A stretch of 64,000 bases of DNA from Marchantia polymorpha subsp. ruderalis (Eukaryota; Streptophyta; Marchantiopsida; Marchantiales; Marchantiaceae), in assembly GCA_037833965.1 (NCBI GenBank), contig AP031352.1, forward strand, positions 31,932,501-31,996,500, written 5' to 3'. The notes under the pieces are model-generated. The model had not been told where the DNA came from and searched no databases. It worked only from the letters and a program-made list of their open reading frames with translations. Positions 24,430-35,336 of the stretch are shown here, in pieces (the stretch's first letter is position 1; every line of letters starts with the position of its first letter). Position numbers and translations under genes: made by a program.

Positions 24430-26640
24430 CACCTTCGGCCAAGTGGATCCATCCCGTACGGAGTGACAATTGACGTCGGGCAACGAAAAAGAGAAAGCTG
24501 GGCAGACGAACGAGTACTTAAACATGTCATATCTACCCTCTACCCTCTTTCCTACATGTATGTCCCTTAAGCCCGACCCTGTGGAGGGGCACTACCTCGA
24601 CCGCGTGTGCTCTATAAGGGAACCTTCCATGTCTGTCCATGGTACGGGAATACTCCGAATGTGTAGGACTTCAGGAGGCGAGCTGAGAGCTAAGCTAACC
24701 ACGAGGGGAATACGGCAGTTGTACATGCGGTGATGGATAAGACGCACTGTGTTAGTTGTTGATTGTAGAGCATGTCGCTCATTTCACCTATTGAATAAAG
24801 CGGTGGAAGTAAGTTGCTAATGGAAATGGAAAGGTTCCTCCACCACCTGCTACATTCGGTCCACAATCGTTTCCCGTTGTGGCCTCAAGAGCAAGAGGCC
24901 TAAAGCAGGTGCCTTCCAGTACTGCTGTGGTACTTTGGGAATCTCTATCCCTGTAGGCCGCTATTAGTGCAGCATGTTCATCACGTAAATCAGGGATAAA
25001 GTTCACTTAAGTTATTCGATTGCGTATGTAACTTGCGTGTCCGTGGTTACGAAGTTATCTTCATCACACAGCCGCAGCAGCAGCAGCAGCGGTTCATGTG
25101 AGGAGAGTCTCGACGAATAAGTAGCGCCATTTTCTGCAATAACTCGATGCTTAACAACTCGATGACTTGATTCGAGAGTCCGGACTGACCTGATAATGCG
25201 GCTACCTGACAACGTACTTCAAAGATTCTCCAAGAGAGCCTTGTCTAGAAGCTCCGGCTAACGCAAGTTCGTGAGCCGCAGAGCCGACTCTTGCATAAGA
25301 GTCCACTCAGCTGGCCACGTGACGGATTCGACTTCTCTCATGTACTTGTCTCTCCTCACAAGGACATGCAAGAACCTTTGGACGAACGTGTGAAGATCAA
25401 AACCCATGTCCTTTCAGGTCTTAATGTTGAGAAAACTTCACAATCGGCGGAAGCTCACTTGAAGCGTGCCGTTGTGTTTCAGTCGTAGCATCCTCAAGAG
25501 TATCCAACACTCCATACTGCTGCGCTAGGCCTCCACCACATACTCGCCACTTCCAGTCTGGCTGGCTGTCCTGCTTCCTCACATGCACATCTGATCTTTG
25601 AGTCGACCACGTGAGTTGCACACTTGCACCGAAAATGGTCTTACAAGCATTTTTCAAAGCTCTCTCCTTCCGCGGCTGCTGCGTGGCCTTCCACTTGAAA
25701 GTCTGTTTCTACTGTCTTACAACCGCGTGTTGTTGTTCTTGTTATGTCCGAGAATCGTTTTCCAACGGATCGTGGAAGATGGTTTAGGTCTCCCTACAAA
25801 TATGAATCTAGCTCCTGGCTAGCTCCTGGCCGTCGGCTACCGCGTTCGGACAGCATTCGAGGCCTTTGCAGATACAACCCCATTGAAAGGGAGTCCATGC
25901 ATGTCCAGACACTACAGGTGCAAGGTCCAGGCCGTGCTCGACAATTGAACTTACCTTTACCTTTACTTGATTTCACAATATGCAGTGTAAGATCCAAAGC
26001 TTCCTCAACACTTCCTTCTCCTTCTTTTGGGGAATCGAATAATGCTTTTAAGCTTCCTTTACACTTCCTCTCAGACGAGAACCTGCGGGATCTGCATAGC
26101 TATAGTTAGATTAATGTTGATTTGGACTTGATGCAACATTTGATTGATCGTTTATTTTCGTACGCACGAATAATGGCTAAACAGCTACGGATTCCTAGCT
26201 CTGTCCGTAAAGGCTTCATCGCATTTCGTTCTTACCTTAACATTGGACTTCGATCTCTAGTCGTATTACCGTGATCCTACATGCCTGGGCTTGCGCTCGT
26301 ATCGACTTTCTTCTACGGTGCAGGGAAAGGTTTTGCAGATAAAGATAATCTGATCCAGATTCACACTTTGTGTAGAAGAACTGACCCGGTGCCCGAACTC
26401 GAAAGGGGAATCAACAAGTTTGAGAAAAAAGAAGTTGAAGAAAGTCAGTGGATCCATGTCGTGCTCGACGATTGACCTCAACCTCACTTCCTTCCTAACA
26501 TTCGATAACGACTACTACTGTACAGTCCTTTGTTTGACCTGCCATCAACGCTTGATAGTCAATGATATCTTCTTCGGATAACTACTTTGCTCTTGGGGGC
26601 TACGATTTGACATGGTGACGAGCAATGTAAATTGTACAGA
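24430..26640. other. Balanced-composition sequence without a recognised gene
   Basis: Only short overlapping frames occur. A (CAG)6 microsatellite lies at about 25,074-25,091 and a tandem 'tagctcctggc' pair at about 25,809-25,829. No RNA gene is seen. Confidence 0.4.
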
Positions 26641-26679
26641 CCGGGACATGAACAGCCTGCGCTCAGTTCGTGAGACATT

Positions 26680-26964
26680 GCTGTGGAGCTATAGACGCAT
26701 TTCATCACGTTTTCTCAATATTGTCAACATTTGCACCACGTGGGAACTGCGCTTCCTCATTTGTGTGAGTGTAGTCACTCAAGGTGACTTTAAGTTTAGG
26801 TTACCAGGTCGAAGGTCAGTTGCGGCTTCCATCAATTAGATTTCCAACTCAGGTGTTAACCTGAGTTGGAGATCTCGGGTTAGATGAGGAAGAGCAGTTC
26901 CCACGTGGTGCAAATGTTGACACTATTGAGAAAACGTGCTGAAATGCGTCTATAGCTCCACAGC
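26680..26964. repeat. Large foldback: 81 bp inverted arms, 78 of 81 matching
   Basis: Arm 1 is 26,680-26,760 and arm 2 is 26,884-26,964. Counting by eye, three mismatches separate them. Each arm contains a G-box in TTCCCACGTGGTGCAAATGT orientation. The 123 bp between the arms holds a perfect 11 bp hairpin at 26,844-26,869 (CCAACTCAGGT, loop GTTA). AGGTTACCAGGTCGAAGGTCAG at about 26,799-26,820 is the inverse of the sequence immediately outside arm 2 (26,964-26,985) with one mismatch. The arms resemble part of the R3 promoter-like module. Confidence 0.85.
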
Positions 26965-27315
26965 TGACCTTCAACCTGGTAACCTACACTCAAGGTAACT
27001 CAAGGTGACTGCCTAACCCGAGCTCAGGTTAGGCAACCAGAAACTCTCAATGGAATGTAAAGAGGTCAATCTGCCATCGCGGTGACTACAGAGCTAAGAT
27101 GAGGTTGGATGGTCAAGTCCGCAGTCGATGAACCCAACTGACCGGCAAGAGGGAAACCAGGACTCAAGGTGTGAACCTAACCCGAACCCAGGTTAGGTGA
27201 CCGGTTCCAGTCGTTGGGATTTCTCCTAGCAATTCAACGCCATAGATGGATCCGATTGACCAAGAAGACGATAACCAAGCCTGAAGGAGATAGGCTGACC
27301 CGAGATCAGGTCAAG
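26963..27315 (+). repeat. Three diverged tandem units, each with a CCTAACC/GGTTAGG-type palindrome
   Basis: Units pair a CTGACC/TTGACC block, about 50 bp, and an interrupted palindrome: GCCTAACCCGAGCTCAGGTTAGGC (27,011-27,034), CCTAACCCG-AACC-CAGGTTAGG (27,176-27,197) and TGACCCGAGATCAGGTCA (about 27,295-27,312). The intervening CTCAAGGTG is shared by the first two. The same palindrome occurs in R3 at 28,170-28,191. Confidence 0.65.
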
Positions 27316-27927
27316 TCCAATAGATGGTGCGTCGATGTGACGAGCCAAAATTCAACGTGGTTCGTGACGTCTGGTTTAAAGGTGGTACCGAACTTATGGA
27401 CATGTATCTTTCTTCGAACTATGAATGATCCTATGCTGAATTACCCAACTTTTTTCTTCAAGAGGCAATTGACAGTTAATTCAAACAGAAGAAGCTGTGT
27501 TAAACTTTTCTTGATATGTTCTCTTCCTGGAATGTCTTTCTGATTTTGTTTTAATAAAAATTGATACATTATCTTCTGACTGGCAATTTATAACTATCTC
27601 AGCATGACTTCTTATTTGTTGAAATAATATGTTGCGGTATGTGCAAAAGGTTTGAAGAAATAACTTCAAAAAATTCAACCACGGGTAAAATCATATCATT
27701 TTTGAAAGTAATCACGTTAATAGTTACTTGAACTTTAATTTCAAACTTTACAAAACTACTGTTTAAATATAAAGACTAGAGTAAGCTTAAATGCGTAACA
27801 TATGAAATTCATTGAACATGTACAAAATATTAAAGTTCTCGAACTGTCCTGTCTTTATTGGAATATCATGCAAGCAGTCAAGGATTGATGGAAAAATTTC
27901 ATGCATTTCTATCAACCTTTATAACTA

Positions 27928-27967
<40 letters not shown>

Positions 27968-28120
27968 ACTCTGTTGAATTCTCTATGCTCATTTTTTACT
28001 TAAATTTCTGATTTACCTTTTTCACTTGCGTTAGCTATCACATTTCTTTTTGTATGAAATATATCTCTTGTTGCAAACAAGAATTAAAATTCGCCACATG
28101 ATTTCTTCTTGTTCATCGAC
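27316..28120. other. AT-rich spacer
   Basis: Composition turns AT-rich from about 27,540. It contains a (TA)15 microsatellite at 27,933-27,962. No gene is recognised. Confidence 0.5.
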
Positions 28121-28420
28121 AATGGTCGACATGTACCTGGATAAACCTGAGTCCAATGACAGATAGAAACCTAACCCGTGTGCAGGTTAGGTGTCTCTCT
28201 CTCTCTTTCAGTCAAGTGAGAACGCCAAATCCCCACGTGCTGAATAAATTGACCACGGGAACATACTGAACAAAGAAGAGTTCCCGGCTCTATATACAGT
28301 AGGGAGACTCCCATCTCATACAGGAACACTGACGGAGCCCCTCCATGCAAAAGTACGGGTCGGCCAGACAGCGTTTTGACAGACTCTGACGACAGGTTTG
28401 CAGGCCGCAGGTGCTCATGT
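28120..28420 (+). promoter_or_regulatory. Promoter-like module R3, copy 1
   Basis: In order: CCTAACCCGTGTGCAGGTTAGG palindrome (28,170-28,191), a CT run, AAGTGAGAACGC, a G-box in CCCCACGTG (CACGTG 28,234-28,239), TTGACC, CCCGGCTC followed by TATATACAG (TATA box at 28,291), GGGAGACTCCC, and CCATGCAAAAGTA, then 'tttgcag|gccgcaggtgctcatg'. The whole order recurs at 31,895-32,390. CCTAACC resembles plant MYB AC-type elements and CACGTG is a bHLH/bZIP site. TATA at a fixed distance suggests a real RNA polymerase II promoter or an LTR-like promoter. The sequence after the ATG reads AAGAHVTLLSISAH, which hints at a glycosyltransferase-like start but soon breaks. Confidence 0.55.
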
Positions 28421-29930
28421 TACTCTTTTATCTATTTCCGCTCATAAATGCCAGGAAAGTTGCAGATCCAAGATTCTCGTGTCTTTGTATGACAATTTGG
28501 CTTTTTATAAGGCTGTCTGTTCTTGCAGCGTTCGTGTGTTAGCACTTGTGATTAAGTTTGTAACAATGATCATAAGACTCAAGTTGATTGATTTTAACAA
28601 ATTTAGTATCAATCCAAAAGTATTACATCTCAAAGTCATGATCATTACAATATTGCAAGCTCTTACAGATAATCTCAATTGCAACACTTACTAAATTCAT
28701 AAATATTTCATTGATTAATATAAAAATTCGTCGTTTTGTCAAATAAAATTCTTAGATTTCGCAAAAATGTTGCATTTTGAACTTAAACATTTCTTCTTCC
28801 GAGTTATTTTTTCAAAGCTAGATTTGTAGGATCTCGATTACTTTCAGTAATAAGGACTTATTCCAATTACTATAAAAAAATAACCATAAATCAATTTTCA
28901 TATCAAGTTTAATTCATGTAGGCTTCACAAATCACAACCTCTCGATTTGATCTAGTTGAAACTTTCACTTGGTAACTATAATAATTCATCATCATGCAAC
29001 CTAAACCAACTTGAGTTTTACATTCTTTGGCATTTGTATGTACTTTGAGTTCAAGTAAAGCAATTTTGAGCCCACATGTGCTGTATGGAGGCTTTTTTTC
29101 ATTCCCTATTTCCTACGAAAATTGCAAGTTGGGAGATGTCAGTGGAAGAGCAAAAATGCTACAACACAATATCGTAACATATATATATCAAAGGAAGATT
29201 GGGAATATCTTAGCAAGTGAGTTCTTTGAAAAAAATTTCTGAATTTGATGAACTCAGGATGATGAGCGCACACTCCAGAAGTCTCCTTCAAGAAGTCTAT
29301 GTAAGAAAGTGGAAATCATGTTCTTCACATGCAATTACATTCCCGAGCTATGCATTGACATATTTATTTGCACGGAAAGTTAACCGGGGCTGATTTTTAA
29401 AGTACACACCTAGAAGTGAGAAACAAGGGAAAATATTACATATATACAATCTATTCCTGACATTTATAAAGCTAAAATTCAAACTGAAACTGAAACTTTG
29501 CTATGCAAATGCATAGCAGTAATGGTTAATTTTTTGAACCGGGCGCTTTGAGAAATCAAGCAGGTTTGATGTTTCAAAGACCCTTCATTAGGATGATTCA
29601 ATTTGGCAATATGACTACGTGTTTGCGGACTAAAGTACCACCACTTAACATAAGTTGGCACTCTTTCTTGTTTATGAACCTGATTCATTTTTCGATGACA
29701 TAGTTTGCATATGATGTTGAATCGTCTACAAACTGTTATTTAATTCAGAATAATTTCTATTTGTATATTTATTTATTTCGATAGATCGAAGAAAGATGGA
29801 ATTAAAGGAGGGATGCGTGAAATTGGAGGAATCTCGTTGAAGCAGATCCAACATATCTTGAATTGAAGCTGGTCGCCTCGCTCCCTGTTTCTCCAAAGGA
29901 AACTGCACAGAGGGACGCAATGTACGATAC
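28421..29930. other. AT-rich to mixed sequence without a recognised gene
   Basis: Short overlapping frames only. The 98-codon plus frame from 28,398 is partly antisense to a 60-codon frame and loses protein-like composition after about 35 codons. I see no RNA gene or transposon end. Confidence 0.4.
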
Positions 29931-29935
29931 AGTTT

Positions 29936-30178
29936 GACGCGGAGAGGTGGACAGCCCCAGCTTCTCGAGCGCCCTCTCTTACGGCGCTGGGCGCCCTGGA
30001 CTCTCGTTCGCCCTCCACTAATGGGCCGACACTTTGGGACGGACACTGAATTAACGCCCTCGTTTTCCGGGTCCGGCCACCAATCTCCGGTGACCGCAAT
30101 CTGGAAGTCCTGAACCACGACTGTTCTTTTCCTAGACGAGACCTTTCTTATCCCTACAGCTAATTTAGATTCAACTTC
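29936..30178 (+). repeat. Dispersed repeat R1, copy 2
   Basis: Partner of 15,667-15,879. The similarity extends weakly upstream: CTCGTTGAAGCAGATCC at about 29,830 aligns with CCGTTGGCAGCAGATGC at about 15,392. A 152-codon minus-strand frame covers this copy, but copy 1 does not keep that frame open. The open frame is therefore probably a by-product of GC-rich repeat sequence and not a gene. Confidence 0.75.
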
Positions 30179-30327
30179 CTTCAAGCGGGAGCTCGTGAAA
30201 CTATTCAGAGCTCAGAATTCCACCTGTGCACCATTTGGACGCTTCCCTCACGTCAGTTTGCAGTGATTCCTCATTTGAACATTTAGAATTCGAGCAAATG
30301 TTTCTGAATCACGCGGAATGAGTAGTG

Positions 30328-30390
30328 AAAGATACATCATAGCCTATGATGTATCTTTTTTTTTTCCCCCATGATTCATAGGGGAAAAAA
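30328..30390. repeat. Two adjacent hairpins
   Basis: The first is a perfect 14 bp hairpin, AAAGATACATCATA, loop GCC, inverse arm (30,328-30,358). Immediately after it TTTTTTCCCC (30,360-30,369) pairs with GGGGAAAAAA (30,381-30,390). Confidence 0.8.
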
Positions 30391-30933
30391 GGATATCTCT
30401 ATGAGCGGGGTCTTAGAAGTTGCCTAATGTTTCGCCGGGAGAACCGGATTTCAACTAAGGACTAGCTCGTTGACTGATGAGTTGATTATCAATGAGTATC
30501 GAGAATCGTAATCGGGCGTTGAGGAAATACCAAGTACTAACGCAGAACAGAATATGAAGATACCATCGAGTCTTACAATGACGACACCCACTAGGTAGAG
30601 TGAGGAAAGCTGGAGGGTACAACGGCGACTAGCCCCACTAGCATCCCAATCGTTCTAAACGAGCATCCGAGTACGTCACTTTGTGCAATCCGAAGATTGC
30701 GTACACAGCGAAAAGCAGGAAACGCAGAGAATGAGGATCTCGGGCGCAGACAGCAGCAGCAGTGAGGACTGATAACTTTTCAACGTCAAGGACAACCGGA
30801 AGAAATCAGGAATTGACATTGAAGAGCATTCAGTAGGCACGCGCTAAGTATGAATTCGTTCCCTAAAAGCCGACGTGTGTGACCTTAATTACACTGCAGC
30901 CTAGACCCATTCCGACCGTATGCATGTGGGCTG

Positions 30934-31386
30934 ATGGCATACGGTCACCGTCGTGACGGTCTCTCCTGTGTAGGCGACCGCCACATTACCCGCCCATTCA
31001 CACTACGGCGCGCTCACTCACGCACAATCTGCGCAGACGTGCGCGCTGCATACGATCGATTATCCACGAATCTGAAGAATTTCTCTCTCACTAAGTCCAT
31101 GCAAGGAATCCGGAGAGCAGCATTAGCTAGTGTTGCAGTTCGGGCGGGTAGACTGTGGCTACTTCTGACTTTTCGGACAGTATACTGTAGAACAAATAAG
31201 GAGGAGATATTTGAAGACCGGAAGGAAATCCGAATCAAACGCGAAAGCGCAGTTAATGCGACAGACAGCTCCGACAGCTCAGAATCTGTGATGAGCACTT
31301 GCAATATCTGTGATTGGTGTACCTTCTGTCAGCTGCACCTGGACAGTAGTGGTCAAAAGCGAAGACGGCCGCCTCTCCACCCATAG
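30934..31386 (+). CDS. Uncharacterised 150-codon open reading frame
   Basis: It begins with ATG at 30,934 and encodes a basic first half (HRRDGLSCVGDRHITRPF) and a mixed-charge second half with a Ser/Asp run (ATDSSDSSESV) and four Cys (CNICDWCTFC), which could bind metal. The last third overlaps repeat R2 copy 2, whose partner at 23.0 kb does not preserve the frame. A 96-codon antisense frame covers the middle. No family is recognised. I judge coding possible but less likely than not. Confidence 0.22.
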   Translation: MAYGHRRDGLSCVGDRHITRPFTLRRAHSRTICADVRAAYDRLSTNLKNFSLTKSMQGIRRAALASVAVRAGRLWLLLTFRTVYCRTNKEEIFEDRKEIRIKRESAVNATDSSDSSESVMSTCNICDWCTFCQLHLDSSGQKRRRPPLHP

Positions 31387-31566
31387 TACCGATCGGATTG
31401 TCGATCCTCCTCACGCAAGATCTGTGTTCCCGGTCAGCCAGCAAGCCGCCATGGCATAGGGCTCCCATATTGGAAACTCTCAGTGTCCACTCTGCCTAAA
31501 CTAGAACTCGTTTATCTAAACTGATCAGCTCCTTTGACAAGAGGGTGTCTATCGGGATCTGACAAT
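31301..31566 (+). repeat. Dispersed repeat R2, copy 2
   Basis: Partner of 22,971-23,240. It lies about 1.1 kb downstream of R1 copy 2 and about 0.35 kb upstream of R3 copy 2, the same order as the first copies but far more compact. Confidence 0.8.
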
Positions 31567-31894
31567 TGTGCCATGAATCTGTCACCGTGCTACATAACGT
31601 TAGGCATAAACAGAAATTTGAGGCAAACCGGAAAAATGAAGAAAGTTTAGATAGGTTCCAGACTTTCAATAGTCTTAACATTCACAAGAAGTATTTTCAA
31701 TTCTGATAGTGCAACCTCAACTCTGGATTTTTCTTTCCTACACTAAAATACATTAAAATATTTATTGGCTAGAGTTGGAGTTTGCACATGTCAAATCTGG
31801 TGTCTTTCCACTTGGAACAACTGCGTATGCCAGTGCACCCTCATACGCGTCCAAACTAACAGATGACTAGAAAATACAGTAGTTCTCATCGTAC

Positions 31895-32390
31895 AAACAA
31901 TGTTCTGGATCCTGGAAAATTCGCAGTCCAAGGACAGATAGAAACCTAGACTGGACCTGACCTGTTTTCCCCCCTCCCCTCACAACCTTCTTTTATGTCG
32001 GGGGGAAAGCGCAGAGCGGATTGATTGAACCCACATATAAATCTACATATTCGCGGCTTCCCTCGCCCTCCGGGGCTCCCCCCACCAGTTATCCCCTTTT
32101 TCTCGCCACTTGCTGGATGGGGAGCCGGCCTAGTGCTAACAGACGAACCGAGGTACGGGTGTGCAGGTTAGGCCCTTCTCGTGGTTAAGTGAGGACGCAC
32201 ATTCCCCATGTGCACGATTTGTTGACTGTAGGGACTAATAGGAATAAGGGAGACTTTACGGGGCTATATACGGAGACTCTCCCTCTCTCATCGGACAGGC
32301 CATGCAAAAGTAGGGTGAGTGTGTTGTGAGATTTTTGTGACCCTCTGACCGATCTGGCGACATGTTTACAGGCTGCTGGTACTCATGTTT
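31895..32390 (+). promoter_or_regulatory. Promoter-like module R3, copy 2, with a ~180 bp insertion
   Basis: CAAGGACAGATAGAAACCTAG (31,929-31,949) matches CAATGACAGATAGAAACCTAA of copy 1. About 180 bp of unrelated sequence (31,966-32,150), starting TTTCCCCCC with GGGGGGAAA at 32,000-32,008, then interrupts the palindrome. Homology resumes at ACGGGTGTGCAGGTTAGG and continues through AAGTGAGGACGC, CCCCATGTG (a G-box with one change), TTGAC, GGGCTATATACGG (TATA at about 32,265), GGAGACTC, CCATGCAAAAGTA and TTTACAGGCTGCTGGTACTCATG. The ATG is followed directly by a TAG after four codons, so this copy does not encode the same start. Confidence 0.55.
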
Positions 32391-32523
32391 ACCTCTGTCT
32401 AATGGTCAACTGAGATCAAGACAAATGTTTTCAAGCATCATGGTCCCCTTTCATTCTGCCGAAAATTTGTCAACTCTAGACGTCCATGAGGACGAGCAGC
32501 TCTTCCAGGAGCGTCCTGCAGAA

Positions 32524-32696
32524 GATTCGATTTCGATTCGATTCGATTCGATTCGAAGATTCGATTCCTTTCCTCTCGTTCTCGTGGCAAAAGAATTTTA
32601 TAAGATCTCCATTTTCAACGATAGATCCCGTCAGCCTCCAGCATGACTACTTGCCCTCCGCTCCCTCTCTAGGAGGGGGGGGGGGGGGGGGGGGGG
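32524..32696 (+). repeat. GATTC microsatellite and a 22-G homopolymer
   Basis: A GATTC-type array (TTCGATTCGATTCGATTCG) occupies about 32,524-32,565. An uninterrupted run of 22 G lies at 32,675-32,696. Confidence 0.85.
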
Positions 32697-35190
32697 CAAA
32701 TAAAGTCTTGAGTCCGTTCCTCGTAGCATCGTTGCATGCATTTTATACTGGAATCGAATCGGTTACCTAATGATCTGTCGGAAGTGAATGAGGAGTAAAA
32801 AGCCAACTTTCAAACAACGATCTCCGGGACCAGCATTTCGATTTCGGAAAAAGCGAAAAGCAAGAAGGTTCAAGGAAGTTCATTCGATTAAGGAGCTCAT
32901 GACTTGCATTTAAGCTTATGAGACGGATTATAGACTTTCCTCCTTTCTTTTTGAAGTTATGTTGTTTTCCACTACCTTTCTCCATACTTATAACTGATTG
33001 ATCTATCTGAGAAGATGCTTTACTAAAATTTCCAGTTTGATATCACTCTCCATGTCTTATTGTTTCTCTATTATGAATACATTTATCTAACTTTACTCTT
33101 GAAGTTGTGGGCAGAGGTTCAGCTCGTTGATTTGGAGCATTTCGCTCAGGGGAACAAGCAACCACACGACAGGATTAGAAAAGAGACGAAATACTCCCAG
33201 ATCCATCGCTATGAATCTGTACGAAGTAATGCATGCACGATTTATCCATGGCCATTTGAAATTCCCGGCGAAGGATTTTAACTGCTGGGCTGTTCCATGC
33301 TTCAGGCTTTATGACACTTTGGTGAATTCTCGTTCGTTGTGACCGGTTATCGAGTTGTTCTTCTCCGTTACCATGTTTTCTGATTCGGTAGAAAACGATA
33401 AACAAGTTATGTAACCAGTGGACAAAAGCTGAGGCTCACACATTGTCAGGTTCGGAACGTGCGATGAAGAGATTGAAAGCTCTAATGGGAACAACTCAGC
33501 TCAAAATTTTTGTTCTCAGATTGGTTCGTTTGGGCAGTTTAGATCATATTGCGACTTTCATTGCTCAGCTCTAGAGCTACAATAGCTGATTGCACAAAAA
33601 TTTGGACACGAAGGCGATGTCGACATTAAGAAACCGGGGCCAAGTGGATAACAAGAAAGGATGGGAAAAGCCATCAAGGGTTACAAGGATGAAACGGAAC
33701 GGATAAGTCGGGGTTAGGCACCAGTAATATTACCACGGCAAATGTATATCCTAATGTGACATGTAATTTGACACGGAAATGTTGACATTCAGCTTGCTAC
33801 TTGTTCTCACAGGTGGTTGTGGGAGGCTGGTCCAAGACCTGGAGACTTTTCAGAGCTGCGAAAGATGGTGAGAAGTTGTGTACACGAACTCGATTTCTAG
33901 CCCCAAGTACAGACATGTGGGTTCCTTTCTGCTGGTCAATCTCTCAGCAAAGTCCTTGTGCAAACTATGCTGGACTGAGGAGAAGGGGGAGAATGAGGAC
34001 GAGGCATGATATTATGATGGATTGATAGATATTATGCAAATCTAGTGCGGTCAGCTTACTAGGAACGATCTCTCAGTCAGTCAATGCTCCTTTACATCTG
34101 TAGCACACCAGGATGAGGAGGGCGTCTTCAATGGGGAGGGAGGGACTGGTGTTACTACTACTACAGTTGAGGCGATGCACCCTGCTTAGACCTTTTTAAC
34201 TTGCTGTCTGACCATCTCATCCCAGTAGAGTCTCCGGCACGTCATCTCGATCGAAGAGCTTGTGGCAGAGTTCCTCACTAGTCGACTGACGAACTCCATC
34301 TGCTGCAGATGTCGGACTTCCACGTAAAAAGCACAACCCACTACGACCTGCGGGTGCCGAGCCGTGTCTGTGAAAGTTTATATCTAGCGTGAAGCACAAT
34401 CCATCTGTGAACACTGACCTGCATATGTGAAACTTCTACCCAACTTCAAGTTTTAACCACTAGTACCATCCTTCGAAACTTAACCGACGTGACATGAGCT
34501 AGTGCAATCAACAACTAACTCTATCAACTCCTCGATCATTCGATACGAGCATCAAGTAGGATCTTTCTGTCATCTTATAAGCTTGTTCGTGCACGTTCGA
34601 TGAAGTTTCTTAGACTCAGACGAAACATGAGATGATCACTCTCAGATTCTATTTAGGCTAGTTCCGGAATTTCATTCAGGGGTTACTATCATAGTACCGG
34701 TTCTGGCTTGAAAACTCTAGTTACATGGGATTTGCTTTGGAGCTTAACCGAGCATTTAGCTTTAACCGTGCATCCCTCATCTGTTCTGTTCGAGTCAAGT
34801 GTCTAGACGTACCAGCACCTGAGACGCCCCGAAGACTACGAGTCCTGTTGACATATCAATCCGCGTTCAGAGCAGACTGTATACGCGTATTGCTCTGGCT
34901 TCTATAAGGTGTTTCAGTCCGTGGCGATCCTTCTCAACTCACCAGAGAGCGACCACGTGTCAAAGTAGTCAAGAAAGAACCGAACATGTTTCTTTCCTTC
35001 AAGACTGGACTAAGTTTCACATGCGGAAGATACCCATCAAGCTTTTCGTAAACCTATCGGGTATTTGAGGCATGGGCCCTATTGTTAGCTGCTAAATAAA
35101 ACACCGAGCTGAGGCTTTGTTTTCCTGCTATCTATCTATTATTATCATCGGAGCGCTGTAGAAGGAGCCGGTAGAAGCTTCTCTGCATGC
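32697..35190. other. Sequence without a recognised gene
   Basis: All frames are under 80 codons and overlap on both strands. Plus-strand exons of an unrecognised gene cannot be excluded. Confidence 0.4.
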
Positions 35191-35197
35191 TCTTGAC

Positions 35198-35205
35198 TAT
35201 ATAAG
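35198..35205 (+). promoter_or_regulatory. TATA box
   Basis: TATATAAG sits in a GC-balanced context (TCTTGACTATATAAGATCCC), which is a good plant TATA box. Any transcript would begin near 35,230. No clear reading frame follows on the plus strand, so it may drive an untranslated or spliced RNA, or be chance. Confidence 0.35.
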
Positions 35206-35336
35206 ATCCCTCGCAGACTGAGACCTCAAGCATATACGTTTTATATTTCTACCCTTGCCTCAAGTGATTGAGCTGCTGTTCAGCAACAGTGATCAGATTC
35301 CGAAGTGACGATATCCAACAGTAGGATCAGCTCATT

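Noticed and set aside
27933-27962. Possible recombination hotspot at the (TA)15 run
   Set aside because: An ordinary AT microsatellite. Nothing else supports a special role.
28398-28694. Possible glycosyltransferase exon (AAGAHVTLLSISAH)
   Set aside because: Only about 15 residues are suggestive. No donor-sugar binding (PSPG) motif follows, and the other R3 copy breaks the frame immediately.
29726-30184. 152-codon minus-strand open frame with Arg-rich protein
   Set aside because: It lies across repeat R1 copy 2, and the homologous copy at 15.7 kb does not keep the frame. It begins without a convincing leader and overlaps a 108-codon frame in another register.
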